20,148 bases of DNA, taken from the IMG/VR virus record IMGVR_UViG_3300032284_001769, positions 1 through 20,148 of that record. One strand, given 5' to 3'. Each line of letters starts with the position of its first letter. Position 1 is the first letter of the stretch. This DNA comes from a virus. Shown piece after piece: positions 1 through 7,934 of the stretch. The notes below the pieces were generated by a model, which made no database searches, was not told the DNA's origin, and was given only the letters and a program-made list of their open reading frames with translations. The translations under genes were made by a program, and so were the position numbers.

Positions 1-1
1 C

Positions 2-982
2 CAGAACTACATTGGCTCGGTTCAGGTCGGCTCAATTACCGACAATGGCAATGGCACGTCGACCATCGGCATCATAGATTTGTGGGACAACTTCTGCTCC
101 AAAAATGGCGCAGGCGGCAATTTCTGGGTCGGCCTGAAGGTCTCCTTCTCTCCTTATGTACTCTACAGGAATGTAGTAGATGCATCTACGATCTCGGTGC
201 TCGACCCCGCCCGTGCTGGTTATGTCGGGATGCTCCTCCTAGGAGATAACATCAAGATCCAGAACGTCTCTATCTTCGGCTTCCATAATGGTATTGCCTG
301 CTCGCCGTTCTGCCAAGCCGCGCAAGTCGCCTTTCACTGGTCCGAGTCGCACGCCTTTTCCGCCTTCAGCAATCCGCCCGGCTATGGCGCGGATCATTCT
401 CTGATAGAGTTCTTCACGCAGGGCTTCTATCACAAGGACTGGGCGAACCCAAATGTCGGCAGCAATACATACTTCGATACTTCTTGTAGGTACCAACTGT
501 TCGGCATTTTCGCGCCGCCCGCGAATGTTCAGGGCACGAACATCACTATCTCCGCCGTGGTAGTGGGCATCTGGCAGCAGGCCGCGTCGAACTGGAGCTT
601 CGGCAATCTCACTATCGACTCACCCGCGCGCTGGGCTATTTACTCGGTCTCGGGCCGCTCGACTTCGAGCATGGTCAATATTGACTACCTGTTGATTAAC
701 GCTCCGGGCACGTTCTACTCCGACCGGGGCGACACGCTGCCGTTCAATCGCGGCACCCCGAGCGCAATCTTTCTCGCGAACACTCCGGGCGCGCTGTTCA
801 AGATCGGGACACTAAACATTAGCTACTACAACGTCCTAGGCGCGACCGCTTTCCAGAGCTGCTTTGACATCACAAACAATACTGTTATCTCGTATGTGGA
901 CCTAGCTTATGGCCCCGGAGTTACCGGTGGCACATTGAGCACCGGAGCTGGCGCGGCAATCAAACAAGGTCAATACGCTTAA
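2..982 (+). CDS. Tail spike/fibre-like protein, 5'-truncated by window edge
   Basis: The reading frame is open from base 2 to the TAA at 980-982, giving 326 visible residues; the true start lies outside the window. A TTG at base 80 could act as a start, but the frame stays open upstream with similar Gly/Asn/Ser/Ile-rich sequence, so this is the 3' part of a longer gene. The composition is rich in Asn, Ser, Gly and aromatics, with short alternating hydrophobic strands (GDNIKIQNVSIFGFHNGI, TNITISAVVVGIW, ALFKIGTLNISYYNVLG). That pattern is typical of the right-handed beta-helix of phage tail spikes. No catalytic pectate-lyase or depolymerase motif can be assigned. It sits 12 nt before a second fibre gene and just ahead of tail adaptor genes, which supports a receptor-binding or host-surface role. 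Function is inferred from composition and context. Confidence 0.6.
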   Translation, partial: QNYIGSVQVGSITDNGNGTSTIGIIDLWDNFCSKNGAGGNFWVGLKVSFSPYVLYRNVVDASTISVLDPARAGYVGMLLLGDNIKIQNVSIFGFHNGIACSPFCQAAQVAFHWSESHAFSAFSNPPGYGADHSLIEFFTQGFYHKDWANPNVGSNTYFDTSCRYQLFGIFAPPANVQGTNITISAVVVGIWQQAASNWSFGNLTIDSPARWAIYSVSGRSTSSMVNIDYLLINAPGTFYSDRGDTLPFNRGTPSAIFLANTPGALFKIGTLNISYYNVLGATAFQSCFDITNNTVISYVDLAYGPGVTGGTLSTGAGAAIKQGQYA

Positions 983-994
983 GGAACTAACAAC

Positions 995-2167
995 ATGGCC
1001 AACAAACAATATTTCTCTGAGCCGCTGAGTTTCACCGGCATAGTCGCAGGCGGCTCTTGCATCGGCGCGGCCGATCTTGACTCTGCATTCACGCTGATTC
1101 AGCCTCTCGCGGGCATAGGGTTGGTTATCTTCTCGGACACTGCGCCCGACGTGGTGACCTATCCGGCGCTCAAATACTTTACGTGGCGCAAAACCTTCAG
1201 CGGAGCGACTACTAAAGATAGTTTTGATTCTTACTTCGACGCCGCGACTGGCTTCTGGGAGGCTCTCTCGACGACCGATGGCGCGCGAATTCAAGCTAAG
1301 TCCATCCCGATTACTGCGCTCAACCCCGGCGTAGGCAACGCCCTTAAAATCTACCAAGTCTCAGCCGACGGTTCGAGCGTGCAGTTCGCGTCGGTCGGCA
1401 GCTTGTTCTCGGCCGGATCTATCCCGACTAATGCGCTGGTGCCTCCCGCCGCCGGATATTACTTCCTCGCCTCGACCGCCTCGGCGGCGACGTGGGTTTC
1501 CGGTCCGACCGCAGGCGGCATGATTTCAAACATCCCGGTTACGAACATTCAAGCTTCGGGCGTGTTCGGCTCAGTTTCCATCCTGACCACGAATACGTTC
1601 GGGGTCAATGCTTGGGCTTCCTCAGTGCCCGGCACGGTGCTGACCTCTGCGTCTGTGCCGCCCGGAGCTATGCAGCCTGGCGCGACGGACGGAATGTTGC
1701 TTACGACTTCCGGCGGCAGCGCGACTTGGAAATTGCCGCAGCCCGGCAAGGCCGCCATTTCGATCATTGATATTGTGCCGACTTCGGCCGGTACCCCAAC
1801 TCTAGTTGCCCACGGCCAGAACGGCACCCCGGCTGTCGCGGTTTCCTGGGTGTGCGTCAATTTGAGCGTCTCTTACGGCACTAATATAGTCGTTGGCAGC
1901 GAGCTGCCGCTGGAGACTTTCATGCAGAGTTGGTATTTATCTGCGGGTTTCAAGCTTTACTACAATCCTTTAGCTTCTGTAATTATTAACCCGACTCAGG
2001 TAATCGCCTACTTCGGGCCATACTCTGGCGGCTCGCCAACAGCGTATAATGCCTATATGACCACCGACGTAGCCAACGATCCGTTCGGCGATGGCTCTCG
2101 TCAATATGATTTGAAGGCTCACCTTACCACCGACTGGAAACTCCGCATTCGTGTGTTCTCTCAATAA
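995..2167 (+). CDS. Tail fibre protein with four internal repeats
   Basis: 390 residues. The ATG at 995 is preceded by AAGGA (981-985), one of the few Shine-Dalgarno-like sites in the window. After an N-terminal region (1-100) come four degenerate repeats starting near residues 103, 142, 179 and 220. They share a core of (S/N)-(I/V)-P-x-x-(A/I)-(L/I/M), then a Pro/Gly turn, then a small-residue strand ending in a Trp or Phe (for example SAATWVS and GSATWKL). Such 'ATW' modules are common in phage fibre and structural proteins. Residues 251-390 form a distinct C-terminal region with Tyr/Asn-rich strands, possibly a receptor-binding head. The ORF ends in RIRVFSQ. The preceding gene is also fibre-like and the following gene is a tail adaptor. 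The fibre assignment rests on repeats and context; no chaperone or enzymatic domain is seen. Confidence 0.6.
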   Translation: MANKQYFSEPLSFTGIVAGGSCIGAADLDSAFTLIQPLAGIGLVIFSDTAPDVVTYPALKYFTWRKTFSGATTKDSFDSYFDAATGFWEALSTTDGARIQAKSIPITALNPGVGNALKIYQVSADGSSVQFASVGSLFSAGSIPTNALVPPAAGYYFLASTASAATWVSGPTAGGMISNIPVTNIQASGVFGSVSILTTNTFGVNAWASSVPGTVLTSASVPPGAMQPGATDGMLLTTSGGSATWKLPQPGKAAISIIDIVPTSAGTPTLVAHGQNGTPAVAVSWVCVNLSVSYGTNIVVGSELPLETFMQSWYLSAGFKLYYNPLASVIINPTQVIAYFGPYSGGSPTAYNAYMTTDVANDPFGDGSRQYDLKAHLTTDWKLRIRVFSQ

Positions 2168-2179
2168 CTCTTTACTACT

Positions 2180-3130
2180 ATGGCTACCTTCGGCGACATA
2201 TTAAAGTGGATCTCGACCCACTCGGAGTTCAAGTCGAGCGGCCATGACCGCACCACTTTGGTGCCGATCATCAACGAGGTCTACAAGCAGATCATCGACT
2301 CGCTGGACCTGCCGGAGTTCCGGTATGAGGTCAACATAACCGCGAACGTCGATTTTAACACCCGTATAATCACGCTGCCCTACTACGTGCAGGAACTGCG
2401 CGCCGCGCGGGCTTCGAGGACCGGCTACAACATCGCCCTGAACGCGCCCGCCCGATATTTCCAGTCGGACCACTGGTTCCAGAATCAATGGGAATGGAAG
2501 ATCGTGGGCCATCGGCCGCACAAGCGCGTGATTCAGAACGCCACTCCGCTGACCTTCGTGTTGAAGGATGTCACCTCCGAGGATGTCGTCTTGTCGATTA
2601 ACGGCCAAACTGACCGCGCCAGTAACATCGAAGAGATCCTCACAATTCCGGCCGGTTCCACGAAGGCCACGACGATCAACTCCTTCAAAGACCTCGACGT
2701 GGTCAAGAAGGCCAAGCCCTCTTCGGTGGACCTTAAAGGCTTTGACGGCGACGGCTCCGAGGTTATCGAGATCGCCAACAGCTACCTTGAGGCGCGCCAC
2801 GTCCTCGTGCAGATCAAGGACCCCATCGACCAGTCGTTCTTTACCTGCACCTGCTATCAGATCCTATATAAGGTGCGGCCGCCCTACCTGTGGAATGACT
2901 CCGACTTCATCCCGGACGTGGTCTATCAGGCTCTATATCAGAAGACCCTTGAGTCAATCTATGAGACAAAGGTCAACGCCGAGGGCGTTTTGGACCCGCG
3001 CGCCGAGATGTACGGCAACAAAGCCAACACCCTACTGACGAACCACATTGAGAACGAAGTGCAAGGCACGAACTATATGATCGCGCTGCCTACGTTTCTG
3101 GGCGTAAAGACCTACAGGGGGACCTACTAA
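2180..3130 (+). CDS. Head-tail adaptor / tail tubular protein A-like
   Basis: 316 residues, starting 12 nt after the previous stop. The upstream sequence (TTTACTACT) has no Shine-Dalgarno. The N-terminus is helical with the pattern LVPIINEVYKQIIDSLDLPE, followed by beta-rich sequence. The C-terminus is again helical (VVYQALYQKTLESIYETK, then YGNKANTLLTNHIENE). This helix, beta-barrel, helix layout, with a short 'NevYkqi..sldlpE' motif, resembles T7 gp11 (TtpA) and related gp4-type adaptors that form a ring below the portal. At 316 residues it is longer than T7 gp11 (about 196), with extra beta sequence around residues 90-230. It is immediately followed by the nozzle-like gene, as gp11 precedes gp12 in T7-type phages. 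The role is inferred from gene order and this layout rather than from a diagnostic motif. Confidence 0.55.
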   Translation: MATFGDILKWISTHSEFKSSGHDRTTLVPIINEVYKQIIDSLDLPEFRYEVNITANVDFNTRIITLPYYVQELRAARASRTGYNIALNAPARYFQSDHWFQNQWEWKIVGHRPHKRVIQNATPLTFVLKDVTSEDVVLSINGQTDRASNIEEILTIPAGSTKATTINSFKDLDVVKKAKPSSVDLKGFDGDGSEVIEIANSYLEARHVLVQIKDPIDQSFFTCTCYQILYKVRPPYLWNDSDFIPDVVYQALYQKTLESIYETKVNAEGVLDPRAEMYGNKANTLLTNHIENEVQGTNYMIALPTFLGVKTYRGTY

Positions 3131-3131
3131 G

Positions 3132-5645
3132 ATGGAACCTATCTTCGTACAGGCCGACTTTTCGGGCGGACTTAACCGGCAGCTCGACGCCACTAAGCTC
3201 ACAAGGAATGCCTACCCGCTGGCGACTAATATCCGCGTCCGGACGAACAACGTCACGCCGGTCAAGACGCATTTGCAGCTCAACGCTCCGCAGGGCAAGG
3301 TCCAGGGCCTGAAAGTTGCGGGCTCTAATTTATATACAGTAGTGAGCGGCCAAGCCTATTACTGCGATTTGACCCAGTCGACGTTGCAGTTTAACGCCAT
3401 CGGCGGCTGGCAGCCCATGTCCGCCAATGCCCCGAAAGTCTACATTGAGCCGGTCCCGACGACGTTCAGCTTCTTCGCGCGGAATGGTGCGCCAGAGTCT
3501 ACCGTCAAGGTCTTCAGCGGCTCAATCGCGGCCTATCCGGCGTGCCTGATCGTGCAAGACGGCACCAATCAGCCGCAGGCCATCTTCCCGAATAATACCT
3601 CTTTGCGACTAGGGGCCTATGTCGACTGGACGCAGGACATCCCGAACTATGTCCCAATCGGCACGGTGATGTGCTTCTCTGGAGCTAAGTTATACATAGC
3701 CAATGGCGCGGACATCTACCAGTCCGTTTCGGGCCGCCCGACGGATTTCGTCGTCAACCTTAAGTCCGACGGCACTAAGGGCGGCGATGCCACCACGACG
3801 AAGACCGCGGTAAGTTTCAATCCCGTAACCGCGATGGACCCGCTGCCGGGCGGGAATCTGCTCGTCAGGACGCAGTACGCGACGCACGTCCTAACTCTCG
3901 ACCAGAACAACACGACCTTCGGCGAGCCGAATATCATTCCGGACGTAGCATTTCCAATCGGCGCGCCCAACGACCGCTCGACCGTCGTCGTCACCGGCGA
4001 CGAAACCTTCATCGCGAGCAATGGCATCCAATCGTTCAACTTCGCGCAGTATATCCACCGCAATACGAACAACGGCCCCTTTGGCGCGCCCATCCGCTCC
4101 CTGCTCGTCACGCCGCAGGTTTCGACCGCCGCCACGATGTTCGACGACTATGGCCTGTACTCGATGCAGACCATCTTCGGCAATGGCGTTGTGGTATATG
4201 ACTCCGCAAGTTTCTCGCAGCAGTTCGTTTCGTTGGACCTTGGCTTCGGGCCAGTGCAGCAGTTCGCGACCGCGTTCGTCGACGGCAAGGAGCGGCTGTT
4301 CTTTTACACCTCGGATAATCTGATCTTCGAAGCCTACGCCGGTTCGGGCACGCAGACGTCGTCGATTTACCTTGGCGATTTCGCGCAGGGCGTCAAGACC
4401 TACGCGCACGGCTTTATCGCCGGGTTCACGAACATTAAGACTCCGGGCACGGTCAAGGTCTCGATTTTCGCGGACAAAGAGCTGATCTATTCCGGCACTT
4501 CTCTCGTCACGTCGGATTACGTGGCGAACAATGGCACTGTTCCCTTGCCGTATGCCATCAATCAGTCCGCACAGAACTTCGCCTTCAACTTCGGCAAGCT
4601 GACCAACGCGAGTCAGGTCGGCGCCTATGTCGAGTGGAACTTTGACGGCGCGCTGGAGTTCGTGCACTTCTACGGCGAGGCCGTCAATAGCTGGAACCCC
4701 GACCTGACCGCTGGCGCGCCGAGTCCCGAGGCGCAACTTTTGGTATTGGGCAATGCGACCTTCGGCGCGAACGTCATCGTAGCCGACACTTCTGTCGCAG
4801 TGACTAAAGGTGCGTGGTACTATTTCGCGCCTTTTGATAGTAATAGCTTCCTGCTCGATGGCAACCTCAGAATAACCTCCGCCGGATTCTACCGCGCCCA
4901 AGGCGAGTATGTCTATTGCAACAATGCTTCTTCCTTGAAGGAGTGCTCGACCGTCTATAATATCCTCCGCTCGACTCGGGCGACCAACCCCGAGACTTTC
5001 GCGGGTATAGTCCTCCTAGGCGACACAGATTCCAATCTCATTACCTACCTCCGAACTCTCTATGGCGCGTCGAACATCATCGTCACAATGGGCGACCGAG
5101 ACTACCAGTCCGGCCTTAGTTGGTCCGCCCCAGCAGGAATTGCACGATACCATTTCGAAAGCGCGGCAGGCGTTAATTTCGCATGCCTCAACGGCGGTTA
5201 CTACCTATCAGGAACAGCGGTTGATCCGGCTAGCGGTACTCCGGCTGGACCAGTTATTGAACCTGATGGAAATACTATACTCGACGAGCAATACCGCTGG
5301 TACAAGCAACTTTCTCCAGGAGCCGTCGTCTGCGTCCACGAGCCGCCTTTTAGCGGATGCACAGGAAGCATACCGGGCTTTGTTCCGCTTAGATGGGATT
5401 TTGGGAACTCCGGAGCGCAACTGGTTCTTTCGGGCCATGCCGGAGTCTACGAAAGATACAACGCCGGAAGCTTAGTCTACGTGAACATCGGCACTTCGGG
5501 CGCAGACCCGCTCGGCGTCCCCTCGCCGAACTCGACGATGGACATTTGCGCGGCAGTTCCGGCCTACGGCATTTTGACCGTCGACAATCTCGACCAGACC
5601 TTGAAAGTGTACAACCTGAGCGGCGACCTTCTGGACATAGTATGA
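3132..5645 (+). CDS. Tail nozzle / TtpB-like protein fused to a degenerate metallophosphoesterase domain
   Basis: 837 residues, with its ATG 1 nt after the previous stop. The N-terminus (about 8-45: ADFSGGLNRQLDATKL, then NAYPLATNIRVR) has the 'F.gGln...l...e...l.N.r.r' opening common in podovirus tail nozzle/tubular B proteins. Residues to about 520 are beta-rich, consistent with a propeller-like nozzle. The C-terminal part (about 600-815) looks like a calcineurin-like phosphoesterase of purple-acid-phosphatase type: GDTDSN at 630-635, GDRDY at 654-658 where GNHD is expected, DEQYRWYKQL before VCVHEPPFSG (His736), and LSGHAGVYER at 764-773 where GHxH is expected. The His of GNH and the second His of GHxH are absent, and no N-terminal DxH is obvious. 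Hydrolytic activity is therefore doubtful and the domain may serve as a binding module. The stop overlaps the next start (ATGA). Confidence 0.62.
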   Translation: MEPIFVQADFSGGLNRQLDATKLTRNAYPLATNIRVRTNNVTPVKTHLQLNAPQGKVQGLKVAGSNLYTVVSGQAYYCDLTQSTLQFNAIGGWQPMSANAPKVYIEPVPTTFSFFARNGAPESTVKVFSGSIAAYPACLIVQDGTNQPQAIFPNNTSLRLGAYVDWTQDIPNYVPIGTVMCFSGAKLYIANGADIYQSVSGRPTDFVVNLKSDGTKGGDATTTKTAVSFNPVTAMDPLPGGNLLVRTQYATHVLTLDQNNTTFGEPNIIPDVAFPIGAPNDRSTVVVTGDETFIASNGIQSFNFAQYIHRNTNNGPFGAPIRSLLVTPQVSTAATMFDDYGLYSMQTIFGNGVVVYDSASFSQQFVSLDLGFGPVQQFATAFVDGKERLFFYTSDNLIFEAYAGSGTQTSSIYLGDFAQGVKTYAHGFIAGFTNIKTPGTVKVSIFADKELIYSGTSLVTSDYVANNGTVPLPYAINQSAQNFAFNFGKLTNASQVGAYVEWNFDGALEFVHFYGEAVNSWNPDLTAGAPSPEAQLLVLGNATFGANVIVADTSVAVTKGAWYYFAPFDSNSFLLDGNLRITSAGFYRAQGEYVYCNNASSLKECSTVYNILRSTRATNPETFAGIVLLGDTDSNLITYLRTLYGASNIIVTMGDRDYQSGLSWSAPAGIARYHFESAAGVNFACLNGGYYLSGTAVDPASGTPAGPVIEPDGNTILDEQYRWYKQLSPGAVVCVHEPPFSGCTGSIPGFVPLRWDFGNSGAQLVLSGHAGVYERYNAGSLVYVNIGTSGADPLGVPSPNSTMDICAAVPAYGILTVDNLDQTLKVYNLSGDLLDIV

Positions 5646-6004
5646 TTCTTGCTGACCTCGTAAACTGGGTGCTAAACCACCCCTCGCGCGCGAAGTTCGC
5701 GGACTGGTCCGCGGACGATTTCGCCAATGTGCTTCTGCAAGCTCATTGCCGAAATCAGCTCTGGTACTGTACTGACACTAACGGCAACAACGGAGCGATC
5801 AAAGGCGTCGCCAGCTTCTCCCTCGACGAAACTTCCCATAAGATGTTCGTCGATCTAGTGATGTGCGACCCCGGCTATTTACGAGTTTTCCGGGACGCCG
5901 CGCGCAAGCTTTATCCTGACTGGCAAGTCACCGCCTATAGGTACGACAAGGGCGGCAAGTACACCACCTATAACACTCTTAAAACCACGAAGTATGGCAA
6001 GTAA
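5642..6004 (+). CDS. GNAT-like small virion-cluster protein (T7 gp13 position)
   Basis: 120 residues. I chose the ATG at 5642 because it overlaps the preceding TGA in an ATGA arrangement that suggests translational coupling; the frame is open further upstream but only as antisense-free overlap inside the nozzle gene. The fold pattern suggests a GNAT acetyltransferase core: a beta-hairpin (QLWYCTD, then AIKGVASFSLD), strand MFVDLVM, a helix (LRVFRDAARKLYP), and strand WQVTAYRYDKGGK. A clear acetyl-CoA pyrophosphate loop (Q/RxxGxG/A) is not visible, so enzymatic activity is uncertain. In T7-type phages gene 13, which is also GNAT-like, occupies the same place between the nozzle and the internal core proteins, and its product aids virion assembly. 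A similar assembly role is an inference from position. The gene overlaps the next by 11 nt. Confidence 0.5.
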   Translation: MILADLVNWVLNHPSRAKFADWSADDFANVLLQAHCRNQLWYCTDTNGNNGAIKGVASFSLDETSHKMFVDLVMCDPGYLRVFRDAARKLYPDWQVTAYRYDKGGKYTTYNTLKTTKYGK

Positions 6005-6887
6005 AAATCCACAAGGCATAAGTGCCTCGTTCGACAACCTTAACAAGGCGTTCCAGCAAAACCTTGGGCCTGATATCGCTTCGATATTGGGCAACCAAAC
6101 TGGCGTCGCGCAGGGCCAACTGGCCGCGGACCAAGCTGTGTCGCCTGGCTATGCGGCGCTACAAGACCAGCTATATAAGACTTACGGCACGTCAATGAAT
6201 AAGACGGGCGCCGACATTGCCAACTCAAATCGGGCGACGAATTACCAAGGCTTGAACCAGCTAGCGGGCCAAGGAGGCGCAGGCAGCAACCTTGTCGGTC
6301 TCGCGGACCAGCTCCAGCACCAGCTCGACCCGAACTTCTATAAGGGCGCCAATGCCGTCGGTTCGGGAATACAATCCCTTCTGGGCGGCATGGACCCTAA
6401 TCAGCTCTCTGGTTCGGAACTAGCCACAGTCCAGCGCGGACTGGCGCAGCAGCCCGGCAGCTTTACGCCGAGCACCTTATCGACAATCCAAAACGCCTCG
6501 CAGTTTGGCAATGCCCTCGCGCAGAAACAGGCGCGGTTCGGGCAGGCCATCTCGCAGGCCGCCGGAGCTTTGCCTGCGATTAGGTCGGGCATGTCCGGCA
6601 TTGGAATCGCGACTGGCGCGCAAACCCCGCAAAATACAGGCGACTCGCGGTTCTTTGGCGCGCAGACCGGCACGGGTGCTAATGCTTGGAATTTCGGTAA
6701 CAATCTACTCAGCTCTGCGACCGGGACAAATAATGCTATTATTAATAAGAACAACAATCAAACTGGTTTAGGTTCCGCGATAGGCGCGCTTGGCGGCCTT
6801 GGTCAGGCGTTAGGCACTTGGGGCGGCGCAGGTTCCGATTCCGGCAAGGGCTTACTTGGTACCGCCGGTTCTTTGTTCTCACTCTAA
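5994..6887 (+). CDS. Putative internal virion/ejection protein, Gly/Ala/Gln-rich (297 aa)
   Basis: 297 residues. Its ATG at 5994 lies inside the end of the preceding gene (11-nt overlap), implying coupled translation. The sequence is low in charge and rich in Gln, Gly, Ala, Asn and Ser. It has helical N-terminal segments (SFDNLNKAFQQNLGPDIASI) and a long glycine-rich hydrophobic C-terminus (about 258-297: GLGSAIGALGGLGQALGTW, ending GLLGTAGSLFSL). I recognise no enzymatic domain. Position, composition and the two following genes suggest one of the three internal/ejection proteins (gp14-like) that leave the capsid with DNA and form a conduit across the envelope. The glycine-rich end could associate with membrane. 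The assignment is by context and composition, not homology. Confidence 0.5.
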   Translation: MASKNPQGISASFDNLNKAFQQNLGPDIASILGNQTGVAQGQLAADQAVSPGYAALQDQLYKTYGTSMNKTGADIANSNRATNYQGLNQLAGQGGAGSNLVGLADQLQHQLDPNFYKGANAVGSGIQSLLGGMDPNQLSGSELATVQRGLAQQPGSFTPSTLSTIQNASQFGNALAQKQARFGQAISQAAGALPAIRSGMSGIGIATGAQTPQNTGDSRFFGAQTGTGANAWNFGNNLLSSATGTNNAIINKNNNQTGLGSAIGALGGLGQALGTWGGAGSDSGKGLLGTAGSLFSL

Positions 6888-6899
6888 CCTTTATCTGAT

Positions 6900-7922
6900 A
6901 TGCCAACACGAAGTTTACTTGGGCAAATTCTAAACCGCACTCCTTGGGAAGTGCAGCACGCCGACGAACAAGACGCCGAGAAGCGCAAGTTCGATAAGCA
7001 GACGCGGCTAGACGAATTGACTACTGCCTCAAAATTACGCAAGGAAGAAGAAGCGGACCGACTGGCTGCGGCGCGCGACGACATCAAGCAGAAAGAACTG
7101 CACATGCGCGAAATGCTCGTGTCGAGCTACGGGCCTGAAAAAGGCGCGGCTATGTTCAATGATATCATAGGGCAGCCCGGCTATTTGGCGCACAAGGAAA
7201 ATGTAGTTAATCAACTAGCGGCCGCTGGAACCGAGGCGCGAATCCCAGGCGAAGGCGAATTAGCGGTGGTCAATCAGAACGCCGACAAGGAGGCGGCAAA
7301 GGCGCGCGGCATTATCGCAAACACTGCCGGACTTACCTCGTTAGCCACTGACCCGAAAAAGGTCGGCCACTCGATAACTAACGCAGCCGAACTGACCTCG
7401 GCTAATGCGCTGCTCAATTCCGCAGTGGCTGATAAAACCGATCCTAATGCGCTGGCTGCCGCAGCCAATACAGGCGCACAAGTACAAACTGCGGCCAATA
7501 ATACTTTGCTCCGGCCGTTCACAGTTAATAATACCGGAGCCGCAGCGGCCGCTAAATTGCCGCCTATTACCGACACTGGCGCGGGCTTGCAGGCTTTAGG
7601 CAACTTGCTGCCGAGCGCGCAAAAAGAAGAACAGGCAGCTTATCTTGGCGGCAGGACTTTGACAGAAGAGCAAAAAGCCGCACTTGCTAAGCAGCAGGCC
7701 GATATGATGAGTGGCATACTAGGCGGTACTACTGCGACGCCAACTACCATGCTCGGAAATCCTCTGCAATCCTTGACAACCGGAACTAGCGCGACTTCGT
7801 CAAATGTGCCGGGACCGGTCATAACTACCGCGCCTAATTCGACTAGCGGATTGGGGACCGGCGAGAAAGCCTTCGACCCGAAACAAGGACCGGCCGGAAA
7901 GTTCTTTAAGCCGAAGAAGTAA
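6900..7922 (+). CDS. Putative internal virion protein with N-terminal coiled coil (340 aa)
   Basis: 340 residues, starting 12 nt after the previous stop; the upstream CTAACCTTTATCTGAT has no Shine-Dalgarno. Residues about 19-75 are strongly charged and helical (EQDAEKRKFDKQTRLDEL, KLRKEEEADRLAAARDD), consistent with a coiled coil. The middle (about 100-240) is Ala/Asn/Thr-rich helical sequence. The C-terminal 90 residues are low-complexity Thr/Ser/Gly/Pro, ending in a basic GKFFKPKK tail. No known domain is visible. It lies between two other internal-protein candidates and corresponds in position to T7 gp15, although T7 gp15 is more than twice as long. It is best regarded as a component of the ejection apparatus; this is inference from order and composition. 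Confidence 0.48.
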   Translation: MPTRSLLGQILNRTPWEVQHADEQDAEKRKFDKQTRLDELTTASKLRKEEEADRLAAARDDIKQKELHMREMLVSSYGPEKGAAMFNDIIGQPGYLAHKENVVNQLAAAGTEARIPGEGELAVVNQNADKEAAKARGIIANTAGLTSLATDPKKVGHSITNAAELTSANALLNSAVADKTDPNALAAAANTGAQVQTAANNTLLRPFTVNNTGAAAAAKLPPITDTGAGLQALGNLLPSAQKEEQAAYLGGRTLTEEQKAALAKQQADMMSGILGGTTATPTTMLGNPLQSLTTGTSATSSNVPGPVITTAPNSTSGLGTGEKAFDPKQGPAGKFFKPKK

Positions 7923-7934
7923 CCCACTACGATT

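Noticed and set aside
3891-4901. A 336-codon antisense ORF opposite the nozzle gene.
   Set aside because: It is antisense shadow: charged, low-complexity Arg/Glu/Val composition, and it lies wholly within a well-supported gene.
5062-5475. A 137-codon ORF in another + frame nested in the phosphoesterase-like part of the nozzle gene, with protein-like helical sequence.
   Set aside because: The host frame carries clear GD..., VCVHEPP and SGHAG motifs and is continuous. The nested frame has no start signal or recognisable domain, and long open alternative frames are common in GC-rich genes.
5393-5641. Upstream in-frame extension of the GNAT-like gene by 83 codons.
   Set aside because: The extension is Arg-rich shadow sequence inside the nozzle gene, while the ATG at 5642 overlaps the previous stop as ATGA, a normal coupling arrangement.
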